64,000 nt of DNA from JBGAQP01 sp044220635. GTDB lineage: Bacteria; Pseudomonadota; Gammaproteobacteria; Burkholderiales; Usitatibacteraceae. Numbering within the stretch: the first letter of the stretch is position 1; every line of letters starts with the position of its first letter. The stretch lies in NCBI GenBank assembly GCA_044220635.1, contig JBGAQP010000012.1, forward strand, positions 1 through 64,000, in the 5' to 3' direction. This document shows positions 52,250-61,136 of this stretch, piece after piece. The notes below the pieces were generated by a model. That model saw only the letters and a program-made list of their open reading frames with translations, was not told the origin of the DNA and searched no databases. Made by a program: the position numbers and the translations under genes.

Positions 52250-52290
52250 TTGACTCCCATCAACACCCGCGGCATCGGCGGGACTAGTGT
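52250..52290 (+). promoter_or_regulatory. FNR/Dnr-type box and -10 of the pncA-pncB unit
   Basis: TTGAC-TCCC-ATCAA (52250-52263) with TAGTGT (52285-52290) starting 28.5 bp from the centre. The predicted start of transcription is near 52297, giving a ~38-nt leader to pncA. Confidence 0.65.
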
Positions 52291-52334
52291 TTGTAACAGG
52301 GGCCGTGGGTCCGGGTCCCCGAAAGGATTGGTGG

Positions 52335-52937
52335 ATGGACAGGGTGACGCTGCAGCCCGGCGACGCGCTGCTGGTGGTGGATGTGCAGAACGATTTCGTC
52401 ACCGGGAGCCTCGCGGTTCCCGGCGGGGCGGAAGTGATCGAGCCGCTGAACGAGTGGATCGCCGCGTTCGAGGCACGGGGCCTGCCGATCGTCGCCACGC
52501 GCGACTGGCATCCCGTGCGCCACGCCTCGTTCCGGGATCAGGGCGGTCCCTGGCCGCCGCATTGCGTCGCGGGCACGCCCGGGGCGCAATTCGTTCCGGG
52601 CCTCGCCATGCCCGCGGCGGCGCTGCGGGTGTCGAAGGCCACGCGCGCCGAGGCCGACGCCTATTCGGGCTTCGAGGGCACGGAGCTCGACGCAGCCCTC
52701 AAGCGCCTGGGCGTGAAGCGCGTCTTCGTCGGCGGCCTCGCCACGGACTACTGCGTGCGCCGCACGGTGGAGGATGCGCTCGCCCGCGGCTACCGCACCT
52801 TGGTGCTCGTCGATTCGATCCGCGCGGTCGAGGTGCACCCGGGCGACGGCGAGAAGGCGCTGCGCTCGATGCTCCGCGCGGGCGCGACCGCCATTTCCCT
52901 CGTCGAGCTCGCCGAGGCGGCCGAAGCGAATGGATGA
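52335..52937 (+). CDS. pncA: Nicotinamidase
   Basis: Hydrolyses nicotinamide to nicotinate for NAD salvage; 200 residues from ATG 52335 (AAAGGA upstream). Catalytic Asp16 (LLVVDVQNDF), Lys in VSKATRAEAD and Cys in TDYCVRRT; metal ligands in TRDWHPVRHASF. Overlaps pncB by 8 bp, so the two consecutive NAD-salvage steps are coupled translationally. Preceded by an FNR-type box. Confidence 0.95.
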   Translation: MDRVTLQPGDALLVVDVQNDFVTGSLAVPGGAEVIEPLNEWIAAFEARGLPIVATRDWHPVRHASFRDQGGPWPPHCVAGTPGAQFVPGLAMPAAALRVSKATRAEADAYSGFEGTELDAALKRLGVKRVFVGGLATDYCVRRTVEDALARGYRTLVLVDSIRAVEVHPGDGEKALRSMLRAGATAISLVELAEAAEANG

Positions 52938-54294
52938 CCTGCGCCCCGGGGTGAACGGCCGGGTGGCGGAAGTCCCCGCCCTCCTGACCGACCTCTACGA
53001 GCTCACCATGCTCCAGGCCTACTTCGAGCGGGGCATGGGATCGCTCGCCTCGTTCGAGTTCTTCGTGCGGGCGCTGCCCCCGGCGCGCAACTTCCTCCTC
53101 GCCGCCGGGCTCGAGCAGGTGATCGACTACCTCGAGACGCTGCGCTTCTCGCCCGCCGAGCTCGAATGGCTCCGGGGATCGGGGCGCTTCTCGGCGAAGT
53201 TCGTCGACTCGCTCGCGGGCCTTCGCTTCACGGGCGACGTGGACGCGATGCCCGAGGGCACCGCGTTCTTCGCCGACGAGCCGATCCTCAGGATCACGGC
53301 GCCGATGCGCGAGGCCCAGCTCGTCGAGAGCCGCGTCATGAACCTGCTGCACTACGGGACGCTCGTCGCCTCGAAGGCGGCGCGCTCGGTGATCGCCGCG
53401 AAGGACGGGCTGCTCGTGGACTTCGGCCTGCGGCGCGCCCACGGCGCGGAAGCCGCGCTCCTCTCCGCGCGCGCCTGCTACCTCGCGGGCTTCACGGGCA
53501 CGGCGACGGTGGAAGCGGGCCGGCGCTTCGGCATTCCCGTCTTCGGCACGATGGCGCACTCGTACGTGCAGGCGCACGGCGACGAGACCGAGGCCTTCCG
53601 CGACTTCGCCCTCGCCCAGCCCGAGAACACGGTGCTGCTGATCGACACCTACGACACCGAGCGCGCGGCGCGCCGCGTCGTGGCCCTCGCCCCCGCGCTC
53701 GCCTCGAAGGGCATCGCGATCAGGGGCGTGAGGATCGACAGTGGCGACCTCGGCTCGCACGCGCGCAAGGTGCGCGCGATCCTCGACCGCGGCGGGCTCG
53801 AGTCGGTCACGATCTTCGCGAGCGGCAACCTCGACGAGTGGCGCCTCGCACAGCTTCGCGCCGAGGGCGCTCCCATCGACGGCTTCGGCATCGGCACGCG
53901 CATGAACACCTCGGCCGACGCCCCCTACCTCGACTGCGCCTACAAGCTGCAGGAGTACGAGGGCAAGCCCCGGCGCAAGCGCTCCGAGGGCAAGGCCACC
54001 TGGCCGGGTCGCAAGCAGGTCTTCCGACGCTACGGCGCCGACGGGTGCTTCCACGAGGACGTCCTCGCGCTCGCGCAGGAGCCCGCGTTCGGCGAGCCGC
54101 TGCTCGTCCCCGCCATGCGCGGCGGGCAGGCGCTCGCCCCGCGCCCCGCGCTCGGCGAGTCGCGCGATCACGCGGGCCGCCAGATCGCGCGCCTTCCCGC
54201 GCGCCTGCGCTCGCTGGAGGCGGCCGAGCCCTACCGCGTCGAGGTGAGCGAGCCGCTGCGCTCGCTCGCCGCCGAGATCGACGCGCGCAGCTGA
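52930..54294 (+). CDS. pncB: Nicotinate phosphoribosyltransferase
   Basis: Turns nicotinate and PRPP into nicotinate mononucleotide with ATP; 454 residues from ATG 52930. Family phrases: LLTDLYELTMLQAYFERGM (substrate-binding Tyr), GLRRAHGAEAALLSARACYL (with the autophosphorylated-His region), FGTMAHSYVQAHGDE, VRIDSGDLGSHARKVRAILD. It shares this unit with pncA and precedes a COG2187-type protein and, convergently, PRPP synthetase, which supplies its co-substrate. Confidence 0.95.
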   Translation: MDDLRPGVNGRVAEVPALLTDLYELTMLQAYFERGMGSLASFEFFVRALPPARNFLLAAGLEQVIDYLETLRFSPAELEWLRGSGRFSAKFVDSLAGLRFTGDVDAMPEGTAFFADEPILRITAPMREAQLVESRVMNLLHYGTLVASKAARSVIAAKDGLLVDFGLRRAHGAEAALLSARACYLAGFTGTATVEAGRRFGIPVFGTMAHSYVQAHGDETEAFRDFALAQPENTVLLIDTYDTERAARRVVALAPALASKGIAIRGVRIDSGDLGSHARKVRAILDRGGLESVTIFASGNLDEWRLAQLRAEGAPIDGFGIGTRMNTSADAPYLDCAYKLQEYEGKPRRKRSEGKATWPGRKQVFRRYGADGCFHEDVLALAQEPAFGEPLLVPAMRGGQALAPRPALGESRDHAGRQIARLPARLRSLEAAEPYRVEVSEPLRSLAAEIDARS

Positions 54295-54329
54295 GGCGCG
54301 GGCCTTCCGCCCGGGGAGATCCGACGGCG

Positions 54330-55334
54330 ATGGGCAAGAGCGCGCTCGAGGCGAAGGTCGCCTTCCTCTCCTCCCCCGAGGGCTATCCGGACGGGACCAC
54401 CGCCGTCGCGACGGTGGAAACGCACATGTCCTGGGTGTTCCTCACGGACTCGCACGCCTGGAAGCTGAAGAAGCCCTTCCGCCTCGATCACCACGACCTG
54501 TCCTCGGCCGCCGCGCGCCGCGAGCACTGCCTGCTCGAGGTGCGCCTCAACCGGCGCCTGAGCGAGGGCGTCTACCTCGACGTGGTGGCGCTCGCCGAGG
54601 ACGAGGCGGGGCGCCTCGCGCTCGGGGGCCCGGGAACCGCCGTGGACTGGCTCGTGAAGATGCGCCGGCTCCCCGCCGAGCGCATGCTCGATGCGCTGGT
54701 CCGAGCGCACGCGTTGCGCGTCGACGACGTGAAGCGGGTGGTGCGCCTGCTCGGGCACTTCTACCGGCAGGGGCCGCGGCCCTCCGTCGAGCCGCGCGAT
54801 TTCCGTGCGCGCATCGCCGCGGGCATCGAGGAGAACTGCCGCGAGCTCGGGCTCGCCGAGTACCGGATGCCGCGCGGGCAGGTGGAGGCGATCGCCGCGC
54901 TCCAGCGCGCGTTCCTCGCGCGCGAGGGCTCGGTCTTCGACGAGCGCGCCGCCTCCGGGCGCATCGTCGAGGGCCACGGCGACCTCCGGCCCGAGCACGT
55001 CTGCCTCGAGCCCCGGCCGCAGATCATCGACTGCCTCGAGTTCTCGAAGGAACTGCGCACGCTCGATGCCGCCGAGGAGCTCGCCTTCCTCGCGCTCGAA
55101 TGCGAACGTCTCGGCGCCCCGGGGCTTCGCCACGTGATCTTCGCGGCCTACGCGGAGGCCACGGGCGACCGCCCGCCCGAGCCGCTCGTCGACTTCTACC
55201 AGGCCTACCACGCGATGGTGCGCGCGAAGCTCGCGGCCTGGCACCTTCGCGACCCGCACCTGCGCCTGCTCCCGCGCTGGCCCGCGCAGGCGCGCCAATA
55301 CCTCCTCCTCGCCCGCGACCACCTCGGAAAATAG
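54330..55334 (+). CDS. COG2187-like aminoglycoside-phosphotransferase-fold protein
   Basis: 334 residues from ATG 54330 with GGGGAG upstream. Family phrases: VETHMSWVFLTDSHAWKLKK, PFRLDHHDLSSAAARREHCL, LEVRLNRRLSEGVYLDVVAL and a kinase-like HGDLRPEHVCLEPRPQIIDC. It is a relative of the N-terminal half of the 57.4-59.0 kb protein (VELLETHISWVLLAGDFAYK). It probably uses a nucleotide, target unknown. Its TAG stop lies inside repeat copy 3. Confidence 0.87.
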   Translation: MGKSALEAKVAFLSSPEGYPDGTTAVATVETHMSWVFLTDSHAWKLKKPFRLDHHDLSSAAARREHCLLEVRLNRRLSEGVYLDVVALAEDEAGRLALGGPGTAVDWLVKMRRLPAERMLDALVRAHALRVDDVKRVVRLLGHFYRQGPRPSVEPRDFRARIAAGIEENCRELGLAEYRMPRGQVEAIAALQRAFLAREGSVFDERAASGRIVEGHGDLRPEHVCLEPRPQIIDCLEFSKELRTLDAAEELAFLALECERLGAPGLRHVIFAAYAEATGDRPPEPLVDFYQAYHAMVRAKLAAWHLRDPHLRLLPRWPAQARQYLLLARDHLGK

Positions 55335-55417
55335 GGACAGTCCCCATTTTTTCTCTGTAACAATCGGGCGCCCACCGGATTGTTACAAGGCAAAAATGGG
55401 GACTGTCCCTATTTTCC
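55326..55417. repeat. Nested palindromic repeat, copy 3, holding both stop codons
   Basis: 92 bp between convergent genes. Both outer hairpins carry TAGGG in place of the TGGGG of other copies, and these two TAGs are the stop codons of the left gene (55332-55334) and, on the minus strand, of the PRPP synthetase gene (55411-55409). Inner arms TGTAACAATC/GATTGTTACA. Confidence 0.9.
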
Positions 55418-56398
55418 GAGCAGGTCGACGAGGGAGCCGCCGGAGTGCAGGCGCGCGATGGCTTCGGCGAAGAGGGGTGCGGCCGGGAGGGTGACGAGGC
55501 GGGAGGCCGCCTTCGGGTCGCCGAGGCGGCCCGCGGCGATGGTGTCGGTCACCACGAGACTCTCGAGCGGGCAGTTCGCGAGCACCGCGTTCGCCTCGCC
55601 CGCGAATACGCCGTGGGTGGCGGCCGCGTGAACGGCCTTCGCGCCGTGCGCGAGGCAGGCGCGCGCCGCGCGATCGACCGTGTGGCCCGCGCTGATGAGG
55701 TCGTCGACGATGATCGCGACCCTGCCGTCGACCTCGCCCACGAGCGCGTCGCCGCTCACCACGCCGCCGGCGCGGTACTTCTCCGCGAAGGCCGCGGCGA
55801 CCGGCCGGCCGAGCTTGCGCGCGAGGCGCTGGCGGAAGGCTTCGGCTCGCTTGATGCCGCCCGCGTCCGGCGAGACGACGGCGATCTCCTCGCCCGGGAG
55901 ATGGCGTGCGGCGAAGTGCTCGACGAAGAGGGAATTCGCCTCGAGGTTCTCCGCGCGGATGCGAAACGCGTTCTGGTAGGCGGCGAGGTTGTGCACGTCC
56001 ATCGTCACCACGCCGTCCGCGCCCACCGCCTCGAAGAGCCCCGCCACGTAGCGCGTGGTCACCGGATCGCGGCTCTGGCTCTTGCGGTCCTTGCGCTCGT
56101 AGGCGAGGTAGGGGACGACCGCGGTCACGCGCGCCGCGCCGGCGTCCTTCAGCGCGCCGAGGAAGAAGAGCAGGCGCACGAGCTTGTCGTTCACGCTCGC
56201 CCCGGGCTCGGCGTAGAGCGAGTGCACGGCGAACACGTCGCGCCCGCGGACGCTCGCGAGCGGCCGCGCCTTGTGCTCGCCATCCTCGAACTCGCGCTCC
56301 TCGTGGGGCGCGAGCCCGATGCCCAGGTGCGCGGCGATCGCCTCGCCGAAGCGCCGGCTCGCGCCCAGGGCGAAGAGGAGCGGCTCAGTGGACCTCAC
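55409..56398 (-). CDS. prs: Ribose-phosphate pyrophosphokinase
   Basis: 329 residues from a GTG start overlapping the previous gene's TGA region. Makes PRPP from ribose 5-phosphate and ATP. Flexible-loop Arg/Lys YLAYERKDRKSQSRDPVTT, metal-binding DVHNLAAYQN, and PRPP loop VAIIVDDLISAGHTVDRAA are intact. Slightly divergent from housekeeping Prs in its N-terminus, so it may be a second, accessory copy. PRPP is needed by pncB and the PRTase gene nearby. Stop in repeat copy 3. Confidence 0.94.
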   Translation of the reverse strand: MRSTEPLLFALGASRRFGEAIAAHLGIGLAPHEEREFEDGEHKARPLASVRGRDVFAVHSLYAEPGASVNDKLVRLLFFLGALKDAGAARVTAVVPYLAYERKDRKSQSRDPVTTRYVAGLFEAVGADGVVTMDVHNLAAYQNAFRIRAENLEANSLFVEHFAARHLPGEEIAVVSPDAGGIKRAEAFRQRLARKLGRPVAAAFAEKYRAGGVVSGDALVGEVDGRVAIIVDDLISAGHTVDRAARACLAHGAKAVHAAATHGVFAGEANAVLANCPLESLVVTDTIAAGRLGDPKAASRLVTLPAAPLFAEAIARLHSGGSLVDLLGK

Positions 56399-57359
56399 GG
56401 GCCGCCTCCGCCCAGAATCGGTGATACTCGCCGAGGAATTCCTCGATCCGCGCGGGGTCCAGGTGGTCGATGCCCGCGGCGAGCGCCCTGCCCCCGCCGG
56501 TCGGGTACCTGCGGCACAGCGCCGCGGCGGAGCCCCGGCCGCGCGGCGAACGCACGCTGATCGTGTAGCCGCCCGCGCCGTTGGGCACCAGCACCGCGTG
56601 GGCGCGCCCGGCGTCGTCGGTGGCGAGCGCGTTGGCGTATTCCCCGATCACGCGCCGGCCCCAGGGCGCGTCGGGCAGGAGCCAGGCGTCGCCGCCGTCG
56701 TGCTCCCGCAACGGCGGCACGGCCCGCGCGAGGGCGAGGTCGGTCTCGCGGCCCTTGGCGAGGCGCGCGACGAGCGGCTCCTCGTCGAGCAGGCGCAGCG
56801 GGTCCTCGTAGCGGTGGATCACGTGGTAGAGGTCGATGGGCTGGACGAGCTGGTCGTCGCTGCGCTCGCCGTAGGCGTTGTAGTTGAGGCACTTGCCGAG
56901 CAGCCGCAGGCGCGCCACGCGGCCGGCGTCGAGGCCCAGGCCCGAGGCGAGCGAGCGCGCGGAGTCCTCGAGGTTGTCCCCGAAGGCGGCGACGACCGCC
57001 CAGGGGCGGTAGCGGCCGCCGAGCTCGCGGTCCACGAGCATGCTCGTGCACACCTCGCCCGACTCGTCGATCGCGGCCCGCAGCCCCGGGTGCGAGGGAA
57101 TCGCGCCCGCGTAATGGTGATCGAACCAGCGCAGCTTCACGCCCCGGGCGAGCAGCGATTCGAGCGCCGCGCGGTTGCGCTCGAGCGAGATGTCGAGGAC
57201 GGTCACCTCGTCGCCCGCGCCGGCCTGCACGCGCTCGAGCAGCGCGATCTCGCGCTTGAGGCCCGTGACGAGCTCGGTCGCGGCGGGCTCGGCGAGGCGC
57301 AGCTGGTGCAGCGCGCACAGTCCGTCCGCGTCCCCGTTGAAGACATCGATGCGGCGCAT
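56385..57359 (-). CDS. DHH-family phosphohydrolase-like protein
   Basis: 324 residues. VFNGDADGLCALHQLRLA has the DxD metal motif and KLRWFDHHYAGAIP the DHH motif, with a later GDNLEDS. The C-terminal part (GGYTISVRSPRGRGSAAALC, GGGRALAAGI) resembles DHHA1. This points to a phosphodiesterase/oligoribonuclease-type activity on nucleotides or short RNA. It overlaps the prs gene by 14 bp and follows the ATPase gene, so the three form one operon. Confidence 0.88.
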   Translation of the reverse strand: MRRIDVFNGDADGLCALHQLRLAEPAATELVTGLKREIALLERVQAGAGDEVTVLDISLERNRAALESLLARGVKLRWFDHHYAGAIPSHPGLRAAIDESGEVCTSMLVDRELGGRYRPWAVVAAFGDNLEDSARSLASGLGLDAGRVARLRLLGKCLNYNAYGERSDDQLVQPIDLYHVIHRYEDPLRLLDEEPLVARLAKGRETDLALARAVPPLREHDGGDAWLLPDAPWGRRVIGEYANALATDDAGRAHAVLVPNGAGGYTISVRSPRGRGSAAALCRRYPTGGGRALAAGIDHLDPARIEEFLGEYHRFWAEAAREVH

Positions 57360-57365
57360 GGTCGC

Positions 57366-58994
57366 TCAGCTCGCGGCGAGACCCAGCCGCGCGGCGAGCG
57401 AGGGCACCGCGCCCGGGGGAAGCGCGCCCTCGGATTCGGTCTCGATGAAGACCGTGGACTCGAGCTCGTCCTCGGCGAGGGGCTCGAGGCGGCCGAGCTG
57501 GTTCTCGAGGATCGCGAGGCCCGCTTCCGAGGCATCCGAGCCCTCGCGCTCGCGCCTCTCCACGCGCCGGCGAAGCTCCGCCTCCGGGGCCCCGCAGGCG
57601 ACGATCGCGAAGGCCGCGCCGTGGTCCCCGGCGATCTCGCGGAAGAATTCCCGCCGCGAGCGCTCGAGGAAGGCCGCGTCGACGATCGCGGGATAGCCCT
57701 GGGCAAGCACCTCGCCCGCGATGTGGGCGAGCTGCGAGTACGTGCGGTCGGTCTCCTGCGCGCCGTAGAGGCCGGCGCCCGTGGGCGAGGCCGTGCGCGC
57801 GAGGGCGTCGAGCCCGTGCAGGCGCTTCCTCTCGACGTCCGAGCGGGCCCGCACGGCGCCGAGGGATTCGAGCAGCGCCTGCGAGACCGTGGTCTTTCCC
57901 GAGCCCGAAAGCCCGTGCATCACCACGAGGGCCGCGGGCTGCGGCTGGCCGAGGTGGCGCGCGAGCTTCAGGTGCGCGCGGTACGCACGGGCGCTGCGCT
58001 CGCGCTCGAGGGCGTTGGCGTCGGCCTGGTGCGCGCGGATGCAGTCGACCTTGGCGCGCACCATGGCGCGGTAGACGAGGTAGAAGCGAAGCACCCCGAG
58101 GCCGCCGTAGTCGCCCGTCGCCTCGAGGTAGCCGTTGAGCAGCCGCCAGGCGAAGCGCGGCAGCGAATGGTGCTCGAGGTCCATCACCGGGAAGGCGAGG
58201 TCGGCCATCACGTCGATCCAGCGCAGCGACTCGTTGAACTCGATCGCGTCGAACACGACGGGCTCGCCCTCGACGAGGGTGACGTTGCCCAGGTGGAGGT
58301 CGCCGTGGCACTCGCGCACGAACCCCTCGCGCTTGCGGCGCGCGAAGTCCCCGGCGAGCGAGGCCCCGGAGTAGCGCGTGCGCTCGCGCAGCTCCCGGCG
58401 CAGCGCCCGCGTGGATTCGGAATCGTCGAGCGCGTCGACCTGGGTGAAGTTCGCGAGCGCGTCGGCGAGCACCTGCTCGGCGGAGCCGAAGGCGAGCGAG
58501 GCGCCCGCGCGCTCGACCCGCGCGTGGAAGCCCGCGACCGCGCGCGCGAGCCGGTCGATGTGGCCCGCCTCGAGCCGGCCCTCGCGCGCCATGCGCCCGA
58601 GGAGCGCCTCCTGCGGGAAACGGCGCATGCGCACCGCGTACTCGATCGCCGGGCCCGCGCCGCCGAGGACGGGCGAGGCGGCCGTTCCCGTGATCGCGAC
58701 CACGTCGAGGTAGAGCGCCGGGGCGGTGCGGCGGTTGAGCCGAAGCTCTTCCTCGCAGAAGTGGCGCCGCGCCTCGAGCGTTGCGAAATCGACGAAGCCC
58801 AGGCTCACGGGCTTCTTGACCTTGTAGGCGAAGTCGCCGGCGAGCAGGACCCAGGAGATGTGGGTCTCGAGGAGCTCGACCCGAGCGACGGGATGGGGAT
58901 AGGCGGCGGGATTGAGCAGCCCCTCCACGAGCCGCGCGCTGGCGGACGGGGGGACCGGTGCGGCGGCGGCGGGCGCCGCCTTCTCGATGCTCAT
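57366..58994 (-). CDS. Bifunctional COG2187-AAA kinase protein
   Basis: 542 residues from ATG 58994 (TTG 59000 is possible). Residues ~35-330 are the COG2187 kinase-like part (VARVELLETHISWVLLAGDF, HGDLHLGNVTLVEGEPVVFD). Residues ~360-540 are a P-loop kinase: LVVMHGLSGSGKTTVSQALL (Walker A), with the later RRRVERREREGSDASEAGLA resembling small-molecule kinases. The first domain resembles the separate 54.3 kb gene. It starts the minus-strand operon toward prs. Substrate unknown. Confidence 0.85.
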   Translation of the reverse strand: MSIEKAAPAAAAPVPPSASARLVEGLLNPAAYPHPVARVELLETHISWVLLAGDFAYKVKKPVSLGFVDFATLEARRHFCEEELRLNRRTAPALYLDVVAITGTAASPVLGGAGPAIEYAVRMRRFPQEALLGRMAREGRLEAGHIDRLARAVAGFHARVERAGASLAFGSAEQVLADALANFTQVDALDDSESTRALRRELRERTRYSGASLAGDFARRKREGFVRECHGDLHLGNVTLVEGEPVVFDAIEFNESLRWIDVMADLAFPVMDLEHHSLPRFAWRLLNGYLEATGDYGGLGVLRFYLVYRAMVRAKVDCIRAHQADANALERERSARAYRAHLKLARHLGQPQPAALVVMHGLSGSGKTTVSQALLESLGAVRARSDVERKRLHGLDALARTASPTGAGLYGAQETDRTYSQLAHIAGEVLAQGYPAIVDAAFLERSRREFFREIAGDHGAAFAIVACGAPEAELRRRVERREREGSDASEAGLAILENQLGRLEPLAEDELESTVFIETESEGALPPGAVPSLAARLGLAAS

Positions 58995-59051
58995 GGCCAA
59001 GCGATGCTCCGCCGGGCCGGGGGCGCGTGCGCGCGCCCCGGGCCTCGACTC

Positions 59052-59368
59052 CTAGTGCTCCTCGATGCGGGGGACGTTGTCCTCCGCGGGGGCGGCCGTG
59101 TCCGGGTCGATCCAGTCGGAGAGCCCGATCTCGGCCTCGGCCTCCTCCAGGGTCTCGCCCGGCTCGATCGCCTCCTCGTCGACCGAGCGCTGGTCCTCGA
59201 TGGCCTCGACGTAGGTCGCGTAGGGCCCGCGCTCGCGCCCGTCACCGTACACGAGGTAAATCCCGTCGGGCCGCTCGACGACGCGCGCGTCCTCGATCTC
59301 GGCCGTGGTCTCGGGGATGGCTTGGGGATTGTGCCGCGCTCCCATGTCTCTCTTCTCCCGTTGTGCGT

Positions 59369-59372
<4 letters not shown>
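59052..59372 (-). CDS. Acidic hypothetical protein after groL
   Basis: 106 residues from ATG 59372, which overlaps the groL stop (ATGA); ATG 59345 with its own GGAGAAG site is an equally good start. Strongly acidic (IEPGETLEEAEAEIGLSDWI, AEDNVPRIEEH). No domain recognised. Translation coupling to groL suggests it may modulate the chaperonin, but no sequence evidence supports a GroES role: it lacks the GroES mobile-loop motif. Confidence 0.7.
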
Positions 59373-60985
<1,613 letters not shown>

Positions 60986-61007
60986 TTTTCCCGACCCTCC
61001 AAGGGTC

Positions 61008-61048
61008 AGGCTACGCCGCCACGGCCTGCATCACTTGACCCGCGTCAA
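61008..61048 (-). promoter_or_regulatory. FNR/Dnr-type box and -10 of the groL operon
   Basis: TTGAC-CCGC-GTCAA (61035-61048). On the minus strand TAGCCT (61013-61008) starts 28.5 bp from the centre, matching TAGCGT/TAGTGT at the other boxes. No CIRCE element is visible between it and the start codon. Confidence 0.7.
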
Positions 61049-61065
61049 CGCCCCGCAAATGCCGT

Positions 61066-61136
61066 AAATGGGGACAGTCCCCATTTAAGCGCTGTAACCT
61101 GGATTACAGGGATTAAATGGGGACTGTCCCCATTTT
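61066..61136. repeat. Nested palindromic repeat, copy 4
   Basis: 71 bp: AAATGGGGACAGTCCCCATTT, CTGTAA-CCTGGA-TTACAG, AAATGGGGACTGTCCCCATTT. It starts one base before the nrdA stop codon (as read from nrdA) and ends 18 bases upstream of the groL FNR-type box, so it separates the two transcription units on the same strand. Confidence 0.9.
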
